From positions 1 to 13,028 of the forward strand of contig LSSN01002022.1 of the NCBI GenBank assembly GCA_001970855.1: 13,028 nt of DNA, in the 5' to 3' direction. Made by a program: the position numbers and the translations under genes. This DNA comes from Smittium culicis (Eukaryota > Kickxellomycota > Harpellomycetes > Harpellales > Legeriomycetaceae). The notes under the pieces are model-generated. The model was given only the letters and a program-made list of their open reading frames with translations, was not told the DNA's origin and searched no databases. Below, one piece after another: positions 1-9,232 of the stretch (its first letter is position 1; each line of letters starts with the position of its first letter).

Positions 1-2
1 TG

Positions 3-446
3 ATTGGCCCAGTTAAAATGTTTGGACCTGATTCTATTTATAATATACTTTTATATGGATTCTTAGTTGGAGCTGTTTTGCCTTTCATTCCATGGCTCCT
101 TGCCAAAAAATACGACAAATCTCTTATGCTACGCCATATCCATATCCCAATATTCCTAATGGCATGTTCTGTTCTTCCACCAGCATCCGCTGTAGTATTC
201 CCAACTTGGTTCATAGTTGCGTTTATATTCAATTTTGTTATTTACCAGCGTCATCACTGGTGGTGGCTAAGATATAATTACATTTTATCCGCAGCTTTAA
301 TGACTGGAACTGCTCTTTGCGGTGTATTCATTTTCTACGCATTCCAGTTAAACCATATCACCATTAAATGGTGGGGTACTGCAAAGGATTTCCACTGCCC
401 ATTAGCATCAAAACCGCTAATACCCCCTATCCCTAGACCAAATTAA
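3..446 (+). CDS. OPT-family oligopeptide transporter, C-terminal part (5' end outside window)
   Basis: Proton-coupled peptide (or peptide-like metal chelate) importer of the OPT family, an integral membrane protein of the plasma membrane or endomembranes. Only the last 147 residues are present. The frame is open from base 3 and reads IGPVKMFGPDSIYN before the ATG at base 18, so that ATG is an internal Met and not the start. Seen in order: the family block IGPxxMFGP; a hydrophobic helix ILLYGFLVGAVLPFIPWLL; a helix pair around IFLMACSVLPPASAVVFPTW and FIVAFIFNFVIY; the WWWLRYNYILSAALMTGTAL block; and the terminal WWGT...CPLA signature that ends most fungal OPT proteins. The stop is TAA at 444-446 and no intron is needed in this exon. 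Whether it is an Isp4-like or another OPT subtype cannot be told from this part. The next gene is convergent. Confidence 0.93.
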   Translation: MGPVKMFGPDSIYNILLYGFLVGAVLPFIPWLLAKKYDKSLMLRHIHIPIFLMACSVLPPASAVVFPTWFIVAFIFNFVIYQRHHWWWLRYNYILSAALMTGTALCGVFIFYAFQLNHITIKWWGTAKDFHCPLASKPLIPPIPRPN

Positions 447-941
447 ACGCATTTATTTAATTAATCGCATAAAAATTTCTTCGCAAATACCTTAATTATA
501 TATAAATCATCAGTTTGGAATAAAATTAAGATTAAAAAAAATACCTTGAACTTAATTAGTAATAGAATCCATCTGTATTTGTTATAAAATATAGATATTC
601 CATTAAATAACTTTATACACACCATTTTCTACACAACAAGCTATTTATTATCAGCTAGATATTTAATTTGGTTACACTATTATATTTTTTGACCAGTTTG
701 ATAAATAAACTTTTTGAACAATAAATCTAATGTCATTTGTCAAATAGTTTACTATAACTGGGCTAGCCACTACATACAGGCACACGCAAGAAAATCACCG
801 TCTGGTTAGTTGTTAAATTCAAATTTTATTAAGGTTGAAGCAAAACTAAAAAAAGAATATATTTCGATAGCCTTTGAGAAATAAAAAAATAAACACTGTT
901 CAGCAATTCAATTTTTATTATAATATCTCGATATTATAAAT
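447..941. other. Convergent intergenic region between the OPT and MCMBP-like genes
   Basis: AT-rich spacer between two 3' ends, so it should hold both polyadenylation regions. AATAAA at 519-524 (+) is a candidate poly(A) signal for the transporter gene. An AATAAA-like AT-rich stretch on the minus strand just beyond base 920 could serve the MCMBP-like gene. Bases 755-815 are more GC-rich and complex than the rest, but no frame there is long enough to call a gene. Confidence 0.5.
920..937. repeat. 18-base near-perfect palindrome after the MCMBP-like stop codon
   Basis: ATAATATC, two bases, then GATATTAT: 8-base arms with a 2-base centre. It starts only a few bases past the stop codon of the minus-strand gene, within its presumed 3' UTR. 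It could fold in the mRNA or be chance in AT-rich DNA; there is no evidence of function. Confidence 0.35.
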
Positions 942-3724
942 CTATTTTAATCTAGACCTTCTTTGCTTTTCCAATTCTAAAGACTCTTTCCAGGAATCAA
1001 TTGTTAGTTCGCTTTCCATTTTAGATAGCGACAATAATCTATAAAAAGATAAATAAACTCGATTAAAGTAATGTGGATATTTTTTGAAAATTAATGTATT
1101 GGCGATGAGAATAAGATATTTACCGAGCAACAGTTAGTGTTAAAAATAAATCTTCTTGAGTTTTAAGCAAAGTAGATGGGGAGTCTTTGGATTCTTTTCT
1201 TGAATTTGCATATTCCTCTGATATAGTCTAAATTACAGTTAATAAAAATTTTATTAGATAATTAATCAGTTATTTTTTTATGAATTTGGATCGATAATTT
1301 AAAAGTGAGAAAATCTTACAGTTGAAACCTCGCTTGGGATAGTGAACTCTAGTGTGCTCGCTTTATTTAAGTAAACTCTAATAAATTCCAAGTCTCTAGA
1401 TTCAATAATAACTGAATCTTCAGAGCTATCTGCTGTATCACTAAATTCGGTCAAAGGTATGACTATGTCGGTCTAAAATGATTATTTATTTATAAAAGTT
1501 AAATCTTACAAAATAGAGATTTCGAAAAATGTTAAAAAAACCCAACGAAAAAAGATAAGGTTTTATTAAAATGCTTTACTTTTATTAGGGATTTCCCTTT
1601 TGATATGACTAAAAATCTGATATCTAAATCGATTTCAATTTGCTGGTATGGATAAATAAATCCAAGCTTTTGTTCGGTGACAATTCGCTGTAGAGAATTA
1701 AGGTTTCTTAGTCCTAAAATTTTGAAATTAAAATTTAGAAGGTAATTGGAGCTAATAAAAGTTATGTTTATAATGCTATATTACCCTGTTCTTCAAGTAC
1801 ACCTTCATCTAGGGTGGATTCATCAAGAACTACTAAACTGTGTGGACATAATTGAAGGATTCCTGATCTTAAACCAGCTTCATTTTCAGCATTAGGTAAC
1901 CATGGGCACTTATTTAGTATTGGTATAGATACGGGTATAGAAACGACAACAGGCATTATCGATTCAAAAACCTTTATCAAAGACTGTGTAGAAAGGTGAT
2001 GAACGCTTAAATTTCCAATACCAAATGTTTCAGTGGGATTTTTTGAGAAATCTGCTAAGAGATCATCAGAAATTTGAGGAGCATTTATTAAACTTATAGA
2101 GAACTTTCCAGCTTTTTCGTTTGTTGAATTTCTACGCGAAAAAAATAATTATACATAATAATCAAGTTTCATTATTAATTATCAATGTAGAATGCTAAAG
2201 TTGAATTACGATTTCGAGATCAGCAATAACATTAGATAAGTAGCTACTAATGAGTCATTCCCAACATGATTCATTAGATACCTGTGGCACAACTCCTTAG
2301 CGCTGGAATAGTCTAATTTAATATAAAATTTTATTTAAGAGCAAGATTAAAACTCAATTTCCGAGATTCTATATATAGCTTGCTAAAAAATTTTTTTACT
2401 TTTGCTTTCTATTTCTTTTGGCGTAAAAAGCTCATTCATTGGACTAGAGTTAATTGCTAAAATTGTTGGCCACAATATTTCATTTGATTCTTCTGAGTGG
2501 CATAAGGTGTAATCGAAAATTCCAACAACGTGTATTGATTGATTAACTTTGAAGTTTGGGTAGCCGTTATAAAACTGAAATTAATACAAAAAAAATATAT
2601 ATATATAAATCCATAAGATAACAAAAAAGCATGTTTAATATTATTTGAAAAGCTAAATTAAATAAAATTTTGAATTGTGTTACTTTTACTACGGCAGCAT
2701 TATGCTTTGTATTAGGGAAAGGGTATCTTGACTTTTTTTTATTTTTAAATTCTTCAGATTCTTCAAATTTTGAGCCTTCTTCTGGAATAATCGAATTTCT
2801 ATATAAATTATATGAATTTTAGTTTTATATCTAGAATTTTGTAAATCAATGCTGTCGAGTCAGACGTAGACATATAAAATTTAAAAAAAAAAAGTATACC
2901 TTTGACTATTCCATGATGTTTTCCCTGGAATTTCAGTGCAGTATATTACCTCAGTATCGACAATGAATGAAGGGTTGATATCATGGCTAACAGAGTATTC
3001 GTCATTAATGTCCTAAAAGAAGAAAAAAAATAATTATTAAAGCAAGTTATACTAAAATTTTAATAATATAATGTATTACCTCAGTTTGATCTGCATATAG
3101 AGTAAAATCAATCGTCTGAATTATAAAAAAAATTTATTTAGAAAAAAAAATTGAGCTTTTATATTAAGGTGTTTAGAAAAAATATTGGAGAAATATTGAA
3201 CCTTTTTTCCTGTTTCATTGTTTGTCAATTCTAAGGCATACATTTGAAGCTCCTTAGAAAAGTTAGGATCTTGAACCATGCAATCAAAATAAACTAGTGT
3301 TCCTGGCTTCAAGGTCTCGATATTTGTAGTCCCGAAATCAACAATCTATTATTGATTGTATTAAAAAAAGATATATAAAATAATTAAACATTCGTTTTAC
3401 GACATTATATTATTAATAATAATAAATGTATTACTTGTTCGCGATAATTAGCGTTGCTGAGAACTTCCTTAAATTTTTCTGGAATAATGTCCAATGCTTT
3501 TTTAGCTGCTACTGCTTCATCGGATCCAGAGAGCTTCAATTCATCTATGCGTTATTAAAGTGAATTGATTATAAATAAATTTACTTTAAAGCCGTTCTAA
3601 ATTATTTATTTTTTTAAAAAAATAACTTTTATATATTTAATTGAAAGTAGATAAAATACTAACCGTATATTGATTTAATAAAGGCTCTAGGGTTAGCTAA
3701 AGATTGATGTTTTACTGCAACCAT
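942..3724 (-). CDS. MCMBP: MCMBP-like (mini-chromosome maintenance complex-binding protein), 13 exons
   Basis: Family role: MCMBP (fission yeast Mcb1) binds Mcm3-7 in place of Mcm2 and helps assemble and unload the replicative helicase in the nucleus. Exons, in order of translation: 3724-3664, 3544-3435, 3345-3202, 3115-3080, 3012-2900, 2798-2684, 2574-2400, 2312-2210, 2131-1785, 1713-1580, 1472-1320, 1227-1124, 1038-942. All phases join without a stop and give 563 residues, against about 640 in human. Family blocks seen: ANPRAFIKSIY near the N-terminus; LVYFDCMVQDPNF at about 74-86; VIYCTEIPGKTSW in exon 5; YPFPNTKHNAAVVK in exon 6; NDSLVATYLMLLLIS at about 270-283; the Walker-B-like LVVLDES at 385-391; and the basic end LELEKQRRSRLK. 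The order of blocks matches the whole MCMBP family, so this is a complete, probably working gene. The start is the only ATG fitting the N-terminal family block; the stop is TAG at 944-942. Confidence 0.92.
3116..3201 (-). other. Intron 3 of the MCMBP-like gene, with an unusual 5' splice site
   Basis: The donor is AAG|GTTCAA instead of the GTAANN/GTATAC/GTTAGT used by the other eleven introns. It is the only GT dinucleotide on the minus strand between the end of the exon-3 coding block and the acceptor TTCAG at 3116. Reading through runs into TAA, so the intron is required. The length of 86 bases is typical for this gene (67-119). Confidence 0.75.
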
Positions 3725-4137
3725 TTTAGTATTATTATATTACTGATAATTAGTTACGATCTAGGATAAGAGTATATAATGTATGTATATTTTTATATAG
3801 CTAACTGCTTAAGAGAAAGAAAGTTTTGTTACTTTTGAAATTGGTTTAAAGAGCCGCTTTACAAGTATAGATATTTATAAAAATTATTTTGTTTTTTTCT
3901 ACAGATACTAACTTACTATTCGCCCATATTGTTTACTTTTTATTGCAGATTATTTTTATTGGCAATTATCGTTAATAAGCCTTTAATTTCAAAGATACTT
4001 TTAAATCTCAGAATATTTACTATTTACATCCAATAGCTTCTGTGAATTAAAAGTATAAAATTTGATGCCAAAATTGGAAATGATGTTTAAATTTATTGGC
4101 AATTTAATCTGATATTAATCATGCAACAAATTCTACA
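3725..4137. other. Upstream region of the MCMBP-like gene; no gene seen
   Basis: This AT-rich stretch must contain the minus-strand promoter of the MCMBP-like gene, but I see no clear TATA box position or MCB-type (ACGCGT) element. No convincing coding frame on either strand. Confidence 0.5.
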
Positions 4138-4269
4138 CTATATATTTTGATTTACAATCTTATACATTAGGAGGACCATCTCAACATGAATAGCAAATCC
4201 ATTAAGTACACTATATGAAAACTTGTGTGCACAGGTCTGGGATTCGACAGCAAGGCGAATCTCAAACTC
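4138..4269 (-). pseudogene. Unidentified coding-like island, 43 residues
   Basis: The minus strand is open for 43 residues between TAA (4272-4270) and TAG (4140-4138), containing IRLAVESQTCAHKF and LNGFAIHVEMVLLM. Its composition is far less A/T-driven than that of chance frames in the surrounding DNA. There is no start codon of its own and I recognise no family. It lies downstream, on the same strand, of two similar islands at 4437-4546 and 4566-4778, so the three may be remnants of one gene or of a dispersed repeat. It overlaps a hairpin (4240-4262), so a non-coding reading of the same bases is possible. Confidence 0.3.
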
Positions 4270-4332
4270 TTACAGCCTTATTCTAGTGGACAAAGTGTTC
4301 ATTCACACACTTTGTAAAGAGTCTTTTTTTTT
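4240..4332 (+). ncRNA. Candidate small RNA: two hairpins followed by a T run
   Basis: Hairpin 1 is GGATTCG/CGAATCT at 4240-4262 (7 pairs counting one G-T, 9-base loop). Hairpin 2 is ACAAAGTGT/ACACTTTGT at 4290-4315 (9 perfect pairs, 8-base loop). Nine T bases at 4324-4332 would serve as a Pol III terminator. GATTCGACAGC at 4241-4251 resembles a tRNA-type B box (8 of 11 positions of GGTTCGANTCC), but no convincing A box or cloverleaf was found. It does not match snRNA, SRP or RNase P motifs that I know. The alternative is a relic of coding sequence on the minus strand. Confidence 0.25.
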
Positions 4333-4436
4333 AAACACGTAATTTTATTGGTACGATAAAAAAAAAGAAAATATGTGGTAAAGTAAACTAAAAAAATAGC
4401 AAAGTTGGTGCAAGGCATTAAAAAAATAATATTCAT

Positions 4437-4546
4437 ACACTAATAAATCCCTCTACCAGTCTACCGTTTGCGTGCCTAAATGGAAATGGAATCAAGCTAC
4501 CAACTGAAAGATCCGCCCAGGCATTGCTTCAAGTACTTTGTTAAAA
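4437..4546 (-). pseudogene. Unidentified coding-like island, about 31 residues
   Basis: Minus-strand frame reading NAWADLSVGSLIPFPFRH and then ANGRLVEGFISV before a TGA near 4437. It is markedly more GC-rich than its surroundings. The residues look like real protein, but I cannot name the family. The lack of an upstream start and its position between two other minus-strand islands suggest an exon or a decayed fragment. A relic of a mobile element is possible. Confidence 0.3.
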
Positions 4547-4565
4547 TTCAACTTTTAATTAAACT

Positions 4566-4778
4566 CTACAAGATGTAAGCTCTGACTAAAAATTTAATAA
4601 TATCAAAGAAATTAACGGTTTTGGAATGTACTTTTTCCTGTGAATGAGTATAATTCCAATCATCCGACCTATCTGAAGCAATATCAGAGGATATAAATCT
4701 TTTTAGTTTGTATTTCAGTCCCTTTGGCTGCAAAGCAAGTAAACCAGTTAAGGAATATTTTGTGTAGAAATTTACTTT
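4566..4778 (-). pseudogene. Unidentified coding-like open frame, 70 residues, no start codon
   Basis: The minus strand is open for 70 residues from just after a TAA (4781-4779) to TAG at 4568-4566. It includes YSLTGLLALQPKGLKYKLKR, then FISSDIASDRSDDWNYTHSQ. No ATG lies in frame. A TTTGCAG that could be a splice acceptor ends at 4728, so the coding part might begin at PKGLKYKLKR. No known motif is visible. It is the longest of three minus-strand islands in 4138-4778 and may be their 5' member. Confidence 0.35.
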
Positions 4779-5581
4779 TTAAATTATATCAATACCTAAA
4801 ATATATGAAAGTGATCAAGAAGAGGTTAATCTTCCTTGTCGTCTAGAATTTTATACTTCAGAATAAAATCTTTTAAAATTTTATCAGTTTTAAATATAAA
4901 GAAGAAAATTTATATTAATCAACAATAAATAAAATGAGATAAACTTATAGACGTTATATTATATAAATCAAACTACAAAGAAATTTAGTTTTACACTTCA
5001 TAAAATCGCACTAAAAAATAAACTCTATAATAATAAATAATAGTATTGCTGATAAAAACTATACAAGATCAAATAGTTTTCGAATTATTATTTTAGTTAA
5101 ATATCTAATACTTGCAAAATCTGCTTTTATAATACTCTTGTTAGATACATTAAAATATGCGTTTATATACATATAGTGACTCAAGAAATATTTTTTTTGA
5201 GTTGTTGAATTTTTTATAAATAAACCATACTAAACTCTAATAAAAATAAAGTAGGTCTTAATTATTTTAAACTAAATTAACTAAATTAGCTAAATTAGCT
5301 AAAAAAAATAGACAAAATAAATATTAACACTCTATTTATTAATAATATTTTTTTAAGACGGTAAATTTATCTTTCATTATTATTAAGCTTATATTTCTGT
5401 ATAATAGTATACTCAAAATAAAACATTAAATATATATACATATAAAATAAAACCAATTAAAAAAATTTTTTTCAAACTTTAATTTCGACTTTACTGGGTT
5501 TTAAATAACTGATCTGCTTTATTAAAAAAAAATAAAAAATCTAATAAAATCTTCAAGAACACCAATAATCCAAACAAGATT
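4779..5581. other. AT-rich intergenic stretch, no gene seen
   Basis: Mostly A/T runs, with stops in all frames at short spacing. The only ordered structure noticed is the short 9-base tandem repeat at 5272-5303. Confidence 0.5.
5272..5303. repeat. 9-base tandem repeat, about 3.5 copies
   Basis: Three copies of CTAAATTAR (5272-5280, 5281-5289, 5290-5298) and a partial fourth. Probably a slippage-generated microsatellite-like tract. Confidence 0.7.
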
Positions 5582-5722
5582 ATGCCAAAAATTGTCTCGG
5601 ATAATGACGCTAAGACCATTAAACTCGACACGTTCCCTGAACTTGTACTTCGCACCGATAACAACGCTAGGAGAATTGATTATGATAAATCTCAACATAT
5701 ATATATATATATTATAATGTAA
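5582..5722 (+). CDS. Small unidentified ORF or exon, 46 residues
   Basis: ATG at 5582 opens a frame that reads MPKIVSDNDAKTIKLDTFPE and LVLRTDNNARRIDYDKSQ. It then runs into a TA dinucleotide repeat (IYIYIIM) and stops at TAA 5720-5722. The first 38 residues are mixed and charged, unlike chance frames in this DNA, and the tail is clearly repeat-derived. The frame is also open upstream of the ATG. It could be the first exon of a split gene, the start of a retroelement gag-like protein, or a fragment; I do not recognise the family and see no partner exon. Confidence 0.35.
   Translation: MPKIVSDNDAKTIKLDTFPELVLRTDNNARRIDYDKSQHIYIYIIM
5697..5712. repeat. TA dinucleotide microsatellite
   Basis: About eight AT/TA units. 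It ends the coding-like part of the small ORF at 5582-5722. A similar (AT)n tract lies at about 2595-2607 inside intron 6 of the MCMBP-like gene. Confidence 0.8.
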
Positions 5723-7627
5723 TTATATCACTGAATATCATATATTAATTTTATCTTACCATTAAATGTTTACGCTTAAAAAATATAGGCTTAGCTTAAG
5801 AATTTTATGGAAGTATATGAACTGGCATTCCAATTAAGATTAAATGATATTTGATAAAAATTTTAATTGGTTTTATTTTTTCTTTTCATAAAAAAATATC
5901 AAAACTATTTTTTTTACATACTGGACCAGCTGAAAGCCTCTTTCACTATTAAATAGTTGAAAGTGTAAAGTATATATACCATATTATCAAAAATAAATTA
6001 TATAAAAGGTGATTTATAAAGTCTCAAATATACATGTGTGAATTATTACATCTTATTTTGTGTGTTAGTAATTATAGCGCATAAAATCAACTAAGTTATA
6101 TTCGTCTATAGTTTTTGTTGGCCTAGCTATTAAAAAAGAAATTTAAAGAAATTAAAAATCTATAGTCACATTTTCACTTAATTGAATATGATCCATTGTA
6201 CGATATTTTAGTGATTTTCATAAAATTAATAAACTTGTATGACTTTTTATCTTTTTTATAGGTTTATCGAGATAAAAATTAAATTTAAATTTTATTAGTA
6301 ACTTTTTGAGCTTAAAAAATCTTATTAATAATAAAAAAAAATTAAATTCACATGTTTATTTGCTCATCTTATTATTATTCTCTTTTTAATATGCAATAGA
6401 AATATATAATAGATTAATTAAAATTGGATGGATAAAATTTTTTGTGATTTGAATATTTTTTAATTTTTGAATTAAGAGCTATAACTAAATTAACTATAAA
6501 AGATCCAATTATTACTGTGTCGTTAATTCCTGTTGAAATATTTATATCTTAAAATTCAATCTAGATTCTTGAATAGCTTTTTTTTTTGTTTTTATTAGAC
6601 AAAATGTCTCATAATTATTTAGCACTGATAATTTTTTAATAGTAGATGAAATAATATCAAATTTTTATTATTTTATCTTTTAAAAAAAAAATTTTACATT
6701 AGATAATTTTTTTAACATTAAATTATAAATTTCTTATTGTAGTATGAAAGATCTAAGGTTCAACCACCTAACCAAAAGGCTATTATGTAAGCCATTTTTG
6801 CCTTGCATATCTTTGGAGCTATATTATAAATATTGTTTTATCGACCATTATGCAACACTTACAACTATAATAATTAAGCTAATATTGTAGTTGCTTTATG
6901 AAGGAATAATTTTATAGAGTTAAGGATATCAGCGAACAAAATCGGATAAATTATTAATGGTCAAACAGCAATGAGCAAAATCATTTCTATTTTTTAGGAA
7001 ATTAAAATTTCAAATTAAAATAAATAAATAGAAAAATCGAAGTATCTATTTAATTCTGCCAATAATATCAGCAACTATTGAATATCCAAGCCAATAAAAT
7101 TAAACTGAAAAAAATGCTCGCTTTTTTCATTCTCCTATGTGTTTAAAAATTGGAGAAAATAACACGCAACTATTATAAAAAAAACTTGGTGGGTTGTAAA
7201 TTATTAAACAGCTGAATACCAAATTATCAAAAAATAGAATTACAATCAGCAAATTGGAGCATTAAATATTTTTTTCCAAAAATTTTATTGAAAAAGTAAA
7301 TAATATTAAAAAACTTAATATGAGGAAAAAGTAAAAATTATTCTTATTAAAATTCTATGTTATAACCAATGAGCTTCAATTATATGATATGATTTCAAAA
7401 ATTGTAGTCAAAAACATTTAGGAAGAGTTTTTGATATTTTATGTTTATCAATAACTAAAATTAAATAAAATACATACCAAGATTTATCTATTTTAGTTTA
7501 ATTTTTGAATCTATCTGCTTGTATTGGAACCTTAGGGGTTACTGGATTTTTCAAAAATGCTTTTGTCCAAAAAAATCAATCAAAAAAATTATAATGCGCC
7601 ACAAAAGTTTTAATAGATTATCGAGAA
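5723..7627. other. AT-rich gene-poor stretch
   Basis: No frame on either strand looked coding. Noticed: an imperfect palindrome at 5940-5963 (CTTTCACTATT against AATAGTTGAAAG, one bulged base), and a somewhat more complex stretch at about 6745-6830 with AGGTTCAACCACCT, which recalls a tRNA B box but has no tRNA fold around it. Long A and T runs are frequent. Confidence 0.5.
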
Positions 7628-7783
7628 ATGACCAGCCAAAAAAAAAATTACAAAAATGCAAAATCGATTGCAAATGCATCTATTGGAGAAAATAGAAAAG
7701 CCCACCACTTTAAAAAGCTGAAATTGATCGCCGATCAATTACTGAACAAAAGCTCCAAAGAATATTGGATCTATATCATATAG
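7628..7783 (+). pseudogene. LINE pol fragment: linker upstream of reverse transcriptase
   Basis: ATG 7628 opens 51 residues to TAG 7781, including HHFKKLKLIADQLLNKSSKE and then YW. The pattern of a basic helix with (K)SKEYW is usual in the region between endonuclease and reverse transcriptase of LINE proteins. The same frame continues past the TAG as CSGNTLHSVSNGPEYDLDKK to a TAA near 7850, suggesting an in-frame nonsense mutation. The ATG is internal by comparison with the family, not a real start. Confidence 0.55.
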
Positions 7784-7898
7784 TGCTCTGGAAATACGTT
7801 GCACAGTGTCTCCAACGGTCCAGAGTATGATTTGGATAAAAAATAAATAACTGAAAATGAAAAAAAAAACTTGAAACATGGAACATGGAACTAGCACA

Positions 7899-8033
7899 TT
7901 AGTGATCTTGCAAAAGACACCGCTCGCAACAGCCGCAACCCATTCAAGTGGCAAGCACTACCCAACAAGTGTGGTGGTACTTGTACCCAAGAAGAGCGGC
8001 ATGAAGAACCCCAATAAATGTAAGGGAATATCC
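7899..8033 (+). pseudogene. LINE reverse transcriptase, N-terminal fingers segment
   Basis: Frame reading LATAATHSSGKHYPTSVVVL and then VPKKSGMKNPNKCKGIS. This corresponds to reverse transcriptase block 1, the usual V-L-I-P-K-K-x(n)-Y-R-G-I-S-L pattern. It reaches TGA at 8034-8036. The expected continuation LITTLIKLLAKIVATKL is in the next frame, so one base has been lost or gained at about 8031-8034. Confidence 0.75.
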
Positions 8034-8447
8034 TGATCACTACGCTCATCAAGCTTCTGGCGAAGATTGTGGCTACGAAACTAGCCGCAATAGAAAACAA
8101 ATACAGTATTTTAATCAAGGAGCAATCCGGATTCCACAATTTCGAGGAGTGTACAGGCAAAGCTATTATCATATACGAAATTTCCAAGTGGTGCAAAATA
8201 AAAAACTTGCAAACATGGATCTACTATATAGACTATAGCAATTCTTACGACCGGGTGCCCCACATGGTACTCATATACAAGCTCCATAGCATCGGGGTCG
8301 GCGGTAAACTACTGAATACGATCATTTGGATGTACTATGATCCCAAGATCACAGTTAGGATTGGCGATAATCTTTTGGAGCCCTCCGAATACCTCTGTGG
8401 GGTACGCCAAGGGTACCCAGCCTTGTCAATCCTGTTAGTTTTTTTTT
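8033..8447 (+). pseudogene. LINE reverse transcriptase, palm segment with motifs A and B
   Basis: Frame reading LITTLIKLLAKIVATKLA, then YIDYSNSYDRVPH (motif A, catalytic Asp codon at 8231-8233), then KLHSIGVGGKLLN and EYLCGVRQGYPALSILL (motif B, family pattern GVRQGCPxSPxLF). Motif B has Tyr for the usual Cys and Ala-Leu for the usual Ser-Pro region. The frame is good until a run of nine T at 8439-8447, after which the homologous sequence is in another frame. Confidence 0.85.
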
Positions 8448-8723
8448 ATAAATGTCATTTTCAAGGGAATATCCGTCTTGGAAGTGCTTGGAATACCCAA
8501 CCGAATACCAGGACTACTTTTTTCAGATTATGCAGTCGTGCTGGCTGACTCCTCCGAAAATCTGCAAACCTCATTGGAAGTCAACACTTTGTGTTTGTAC
8601 ACCTGGGAAATAGCTTTAAATTCCTCCAATTGTGCGATCATGGTTGTCAAATGCGACGATCCGTCTGAGCTGAAGCTTATGCGGCAGAATATAAGTGCCA
8701 CGAACGAGCAAACATACTTATAG
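8442..8723 (+). pseudogene. LINE reverse transcriptase, motif C segment (catalytic Asp lost)
   Basis: Frame reading FFINVIFKGISVLEVLGIPN, then GLLFSDYAVVLADSSENLQ and on to the TAG at 8721-8723. The family motif C is (F/Y)(A/V/M)DD; here bases 8520-8531 encode FSDY, so the second of the two metal-binding Asp residues is Tyr. This alone would abolish polymerase activity. The frame is shifted relative to the motif A/B segment. Confidence 0.85.
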
Positions 8724-8729
8724 TATGTT

Positions 8730-9147
8730 ATGATTCCCAAATGTAGTGTAGATGGTACAATAAAAAAAAATAAGGCCCATAAGTTCATTTATGCAGGGTA
8801 TTATTTTTTATACCAACTTGAAGTGCTGAACAAACTAAAAGATCGGTTTGCCAAACTCTTCTTGATATCTATTGGGTGCTACGAAAGCGAGACACTCGGT
8901 ATGAGCGAAAACAAAATTTTCCAAATCCAGAACGAATTTACAAGGCCGGAATAATCGCCTATATAGAGTGGATCTACGCTTAACTGGTCATCAGATCAGT
9001 ATCCCTGAGAACCAGCACTGTCTTTGAGCGTGTATTACTAAATTGTGGTAACATAAAATGTGGATAGCCGACATACTCAAACAGCCTATGAAAGTACAGG
9101 AGTCCTCCTGGGTGATTGGGTGCTCCAGGAAGATCAAAAAAAACTAA
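8730..9147 (+). pseudogene. LINE pol fragments between reverse transcriptase and C-terminus
   Basis: Two broken stretches: 8730-8954, with VLNKLKDRFAKLFLISIGCY and SETLGMSENKIFQIQNEFTR, and 9061-9147, with WIADILKQPMKVQESSWVIG and then CSRKIKKN before TAA. These match the thumb and post-RT helical region of LINE proteins in layout only. The stretch between them (8955-9060) has stops in every frame. Confidence 0.6.
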
Positions 9148-9232
9148 AAAAAAAAACTCTGCTGCTCAGAATGTAATATCATTGTCTAACAAATAGGTGA
9201 AAAAAAACAAGACTAAAATACGACATTGGTAA

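Noticed and set aside
38..277. Overlapping frames on both strands inside the transporter exon
   Set aside because: They are shadows of the OPT coding frame, which carries the family motifs.
735..815. GC-richer patch between the two convergent genes
   Set aside because: Longest frame is about 19 codons, with no splice context; treated as a UTR or intergenic sequence.
3121..3201. Continuation of the MCMBP-like exon 3 frame (VQYFSNIFSKHLN...)
   Set aside because: It becomes A/T-driven and stops; the downstream exon joins in phase only if this stretch is an intron.
6745..6830. tRNA-like B box (AGGTTCAACC) and small inverted repeats
   Set aside because: No acceptor, D or anticodon stem can be built around it, and no T-run terminator follows at the right distance.
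7739..8196. Minus-strand frames of 71 and 101 residues across the LINE
   Set aside because: They lie antisense to recognisable reverse transcriptase sequence and show no motifs.
8528..8788. Minus-strand frame of 86 residues
   Set aside because: Antisense to the LINE motif C segment; no protein-like pattern.
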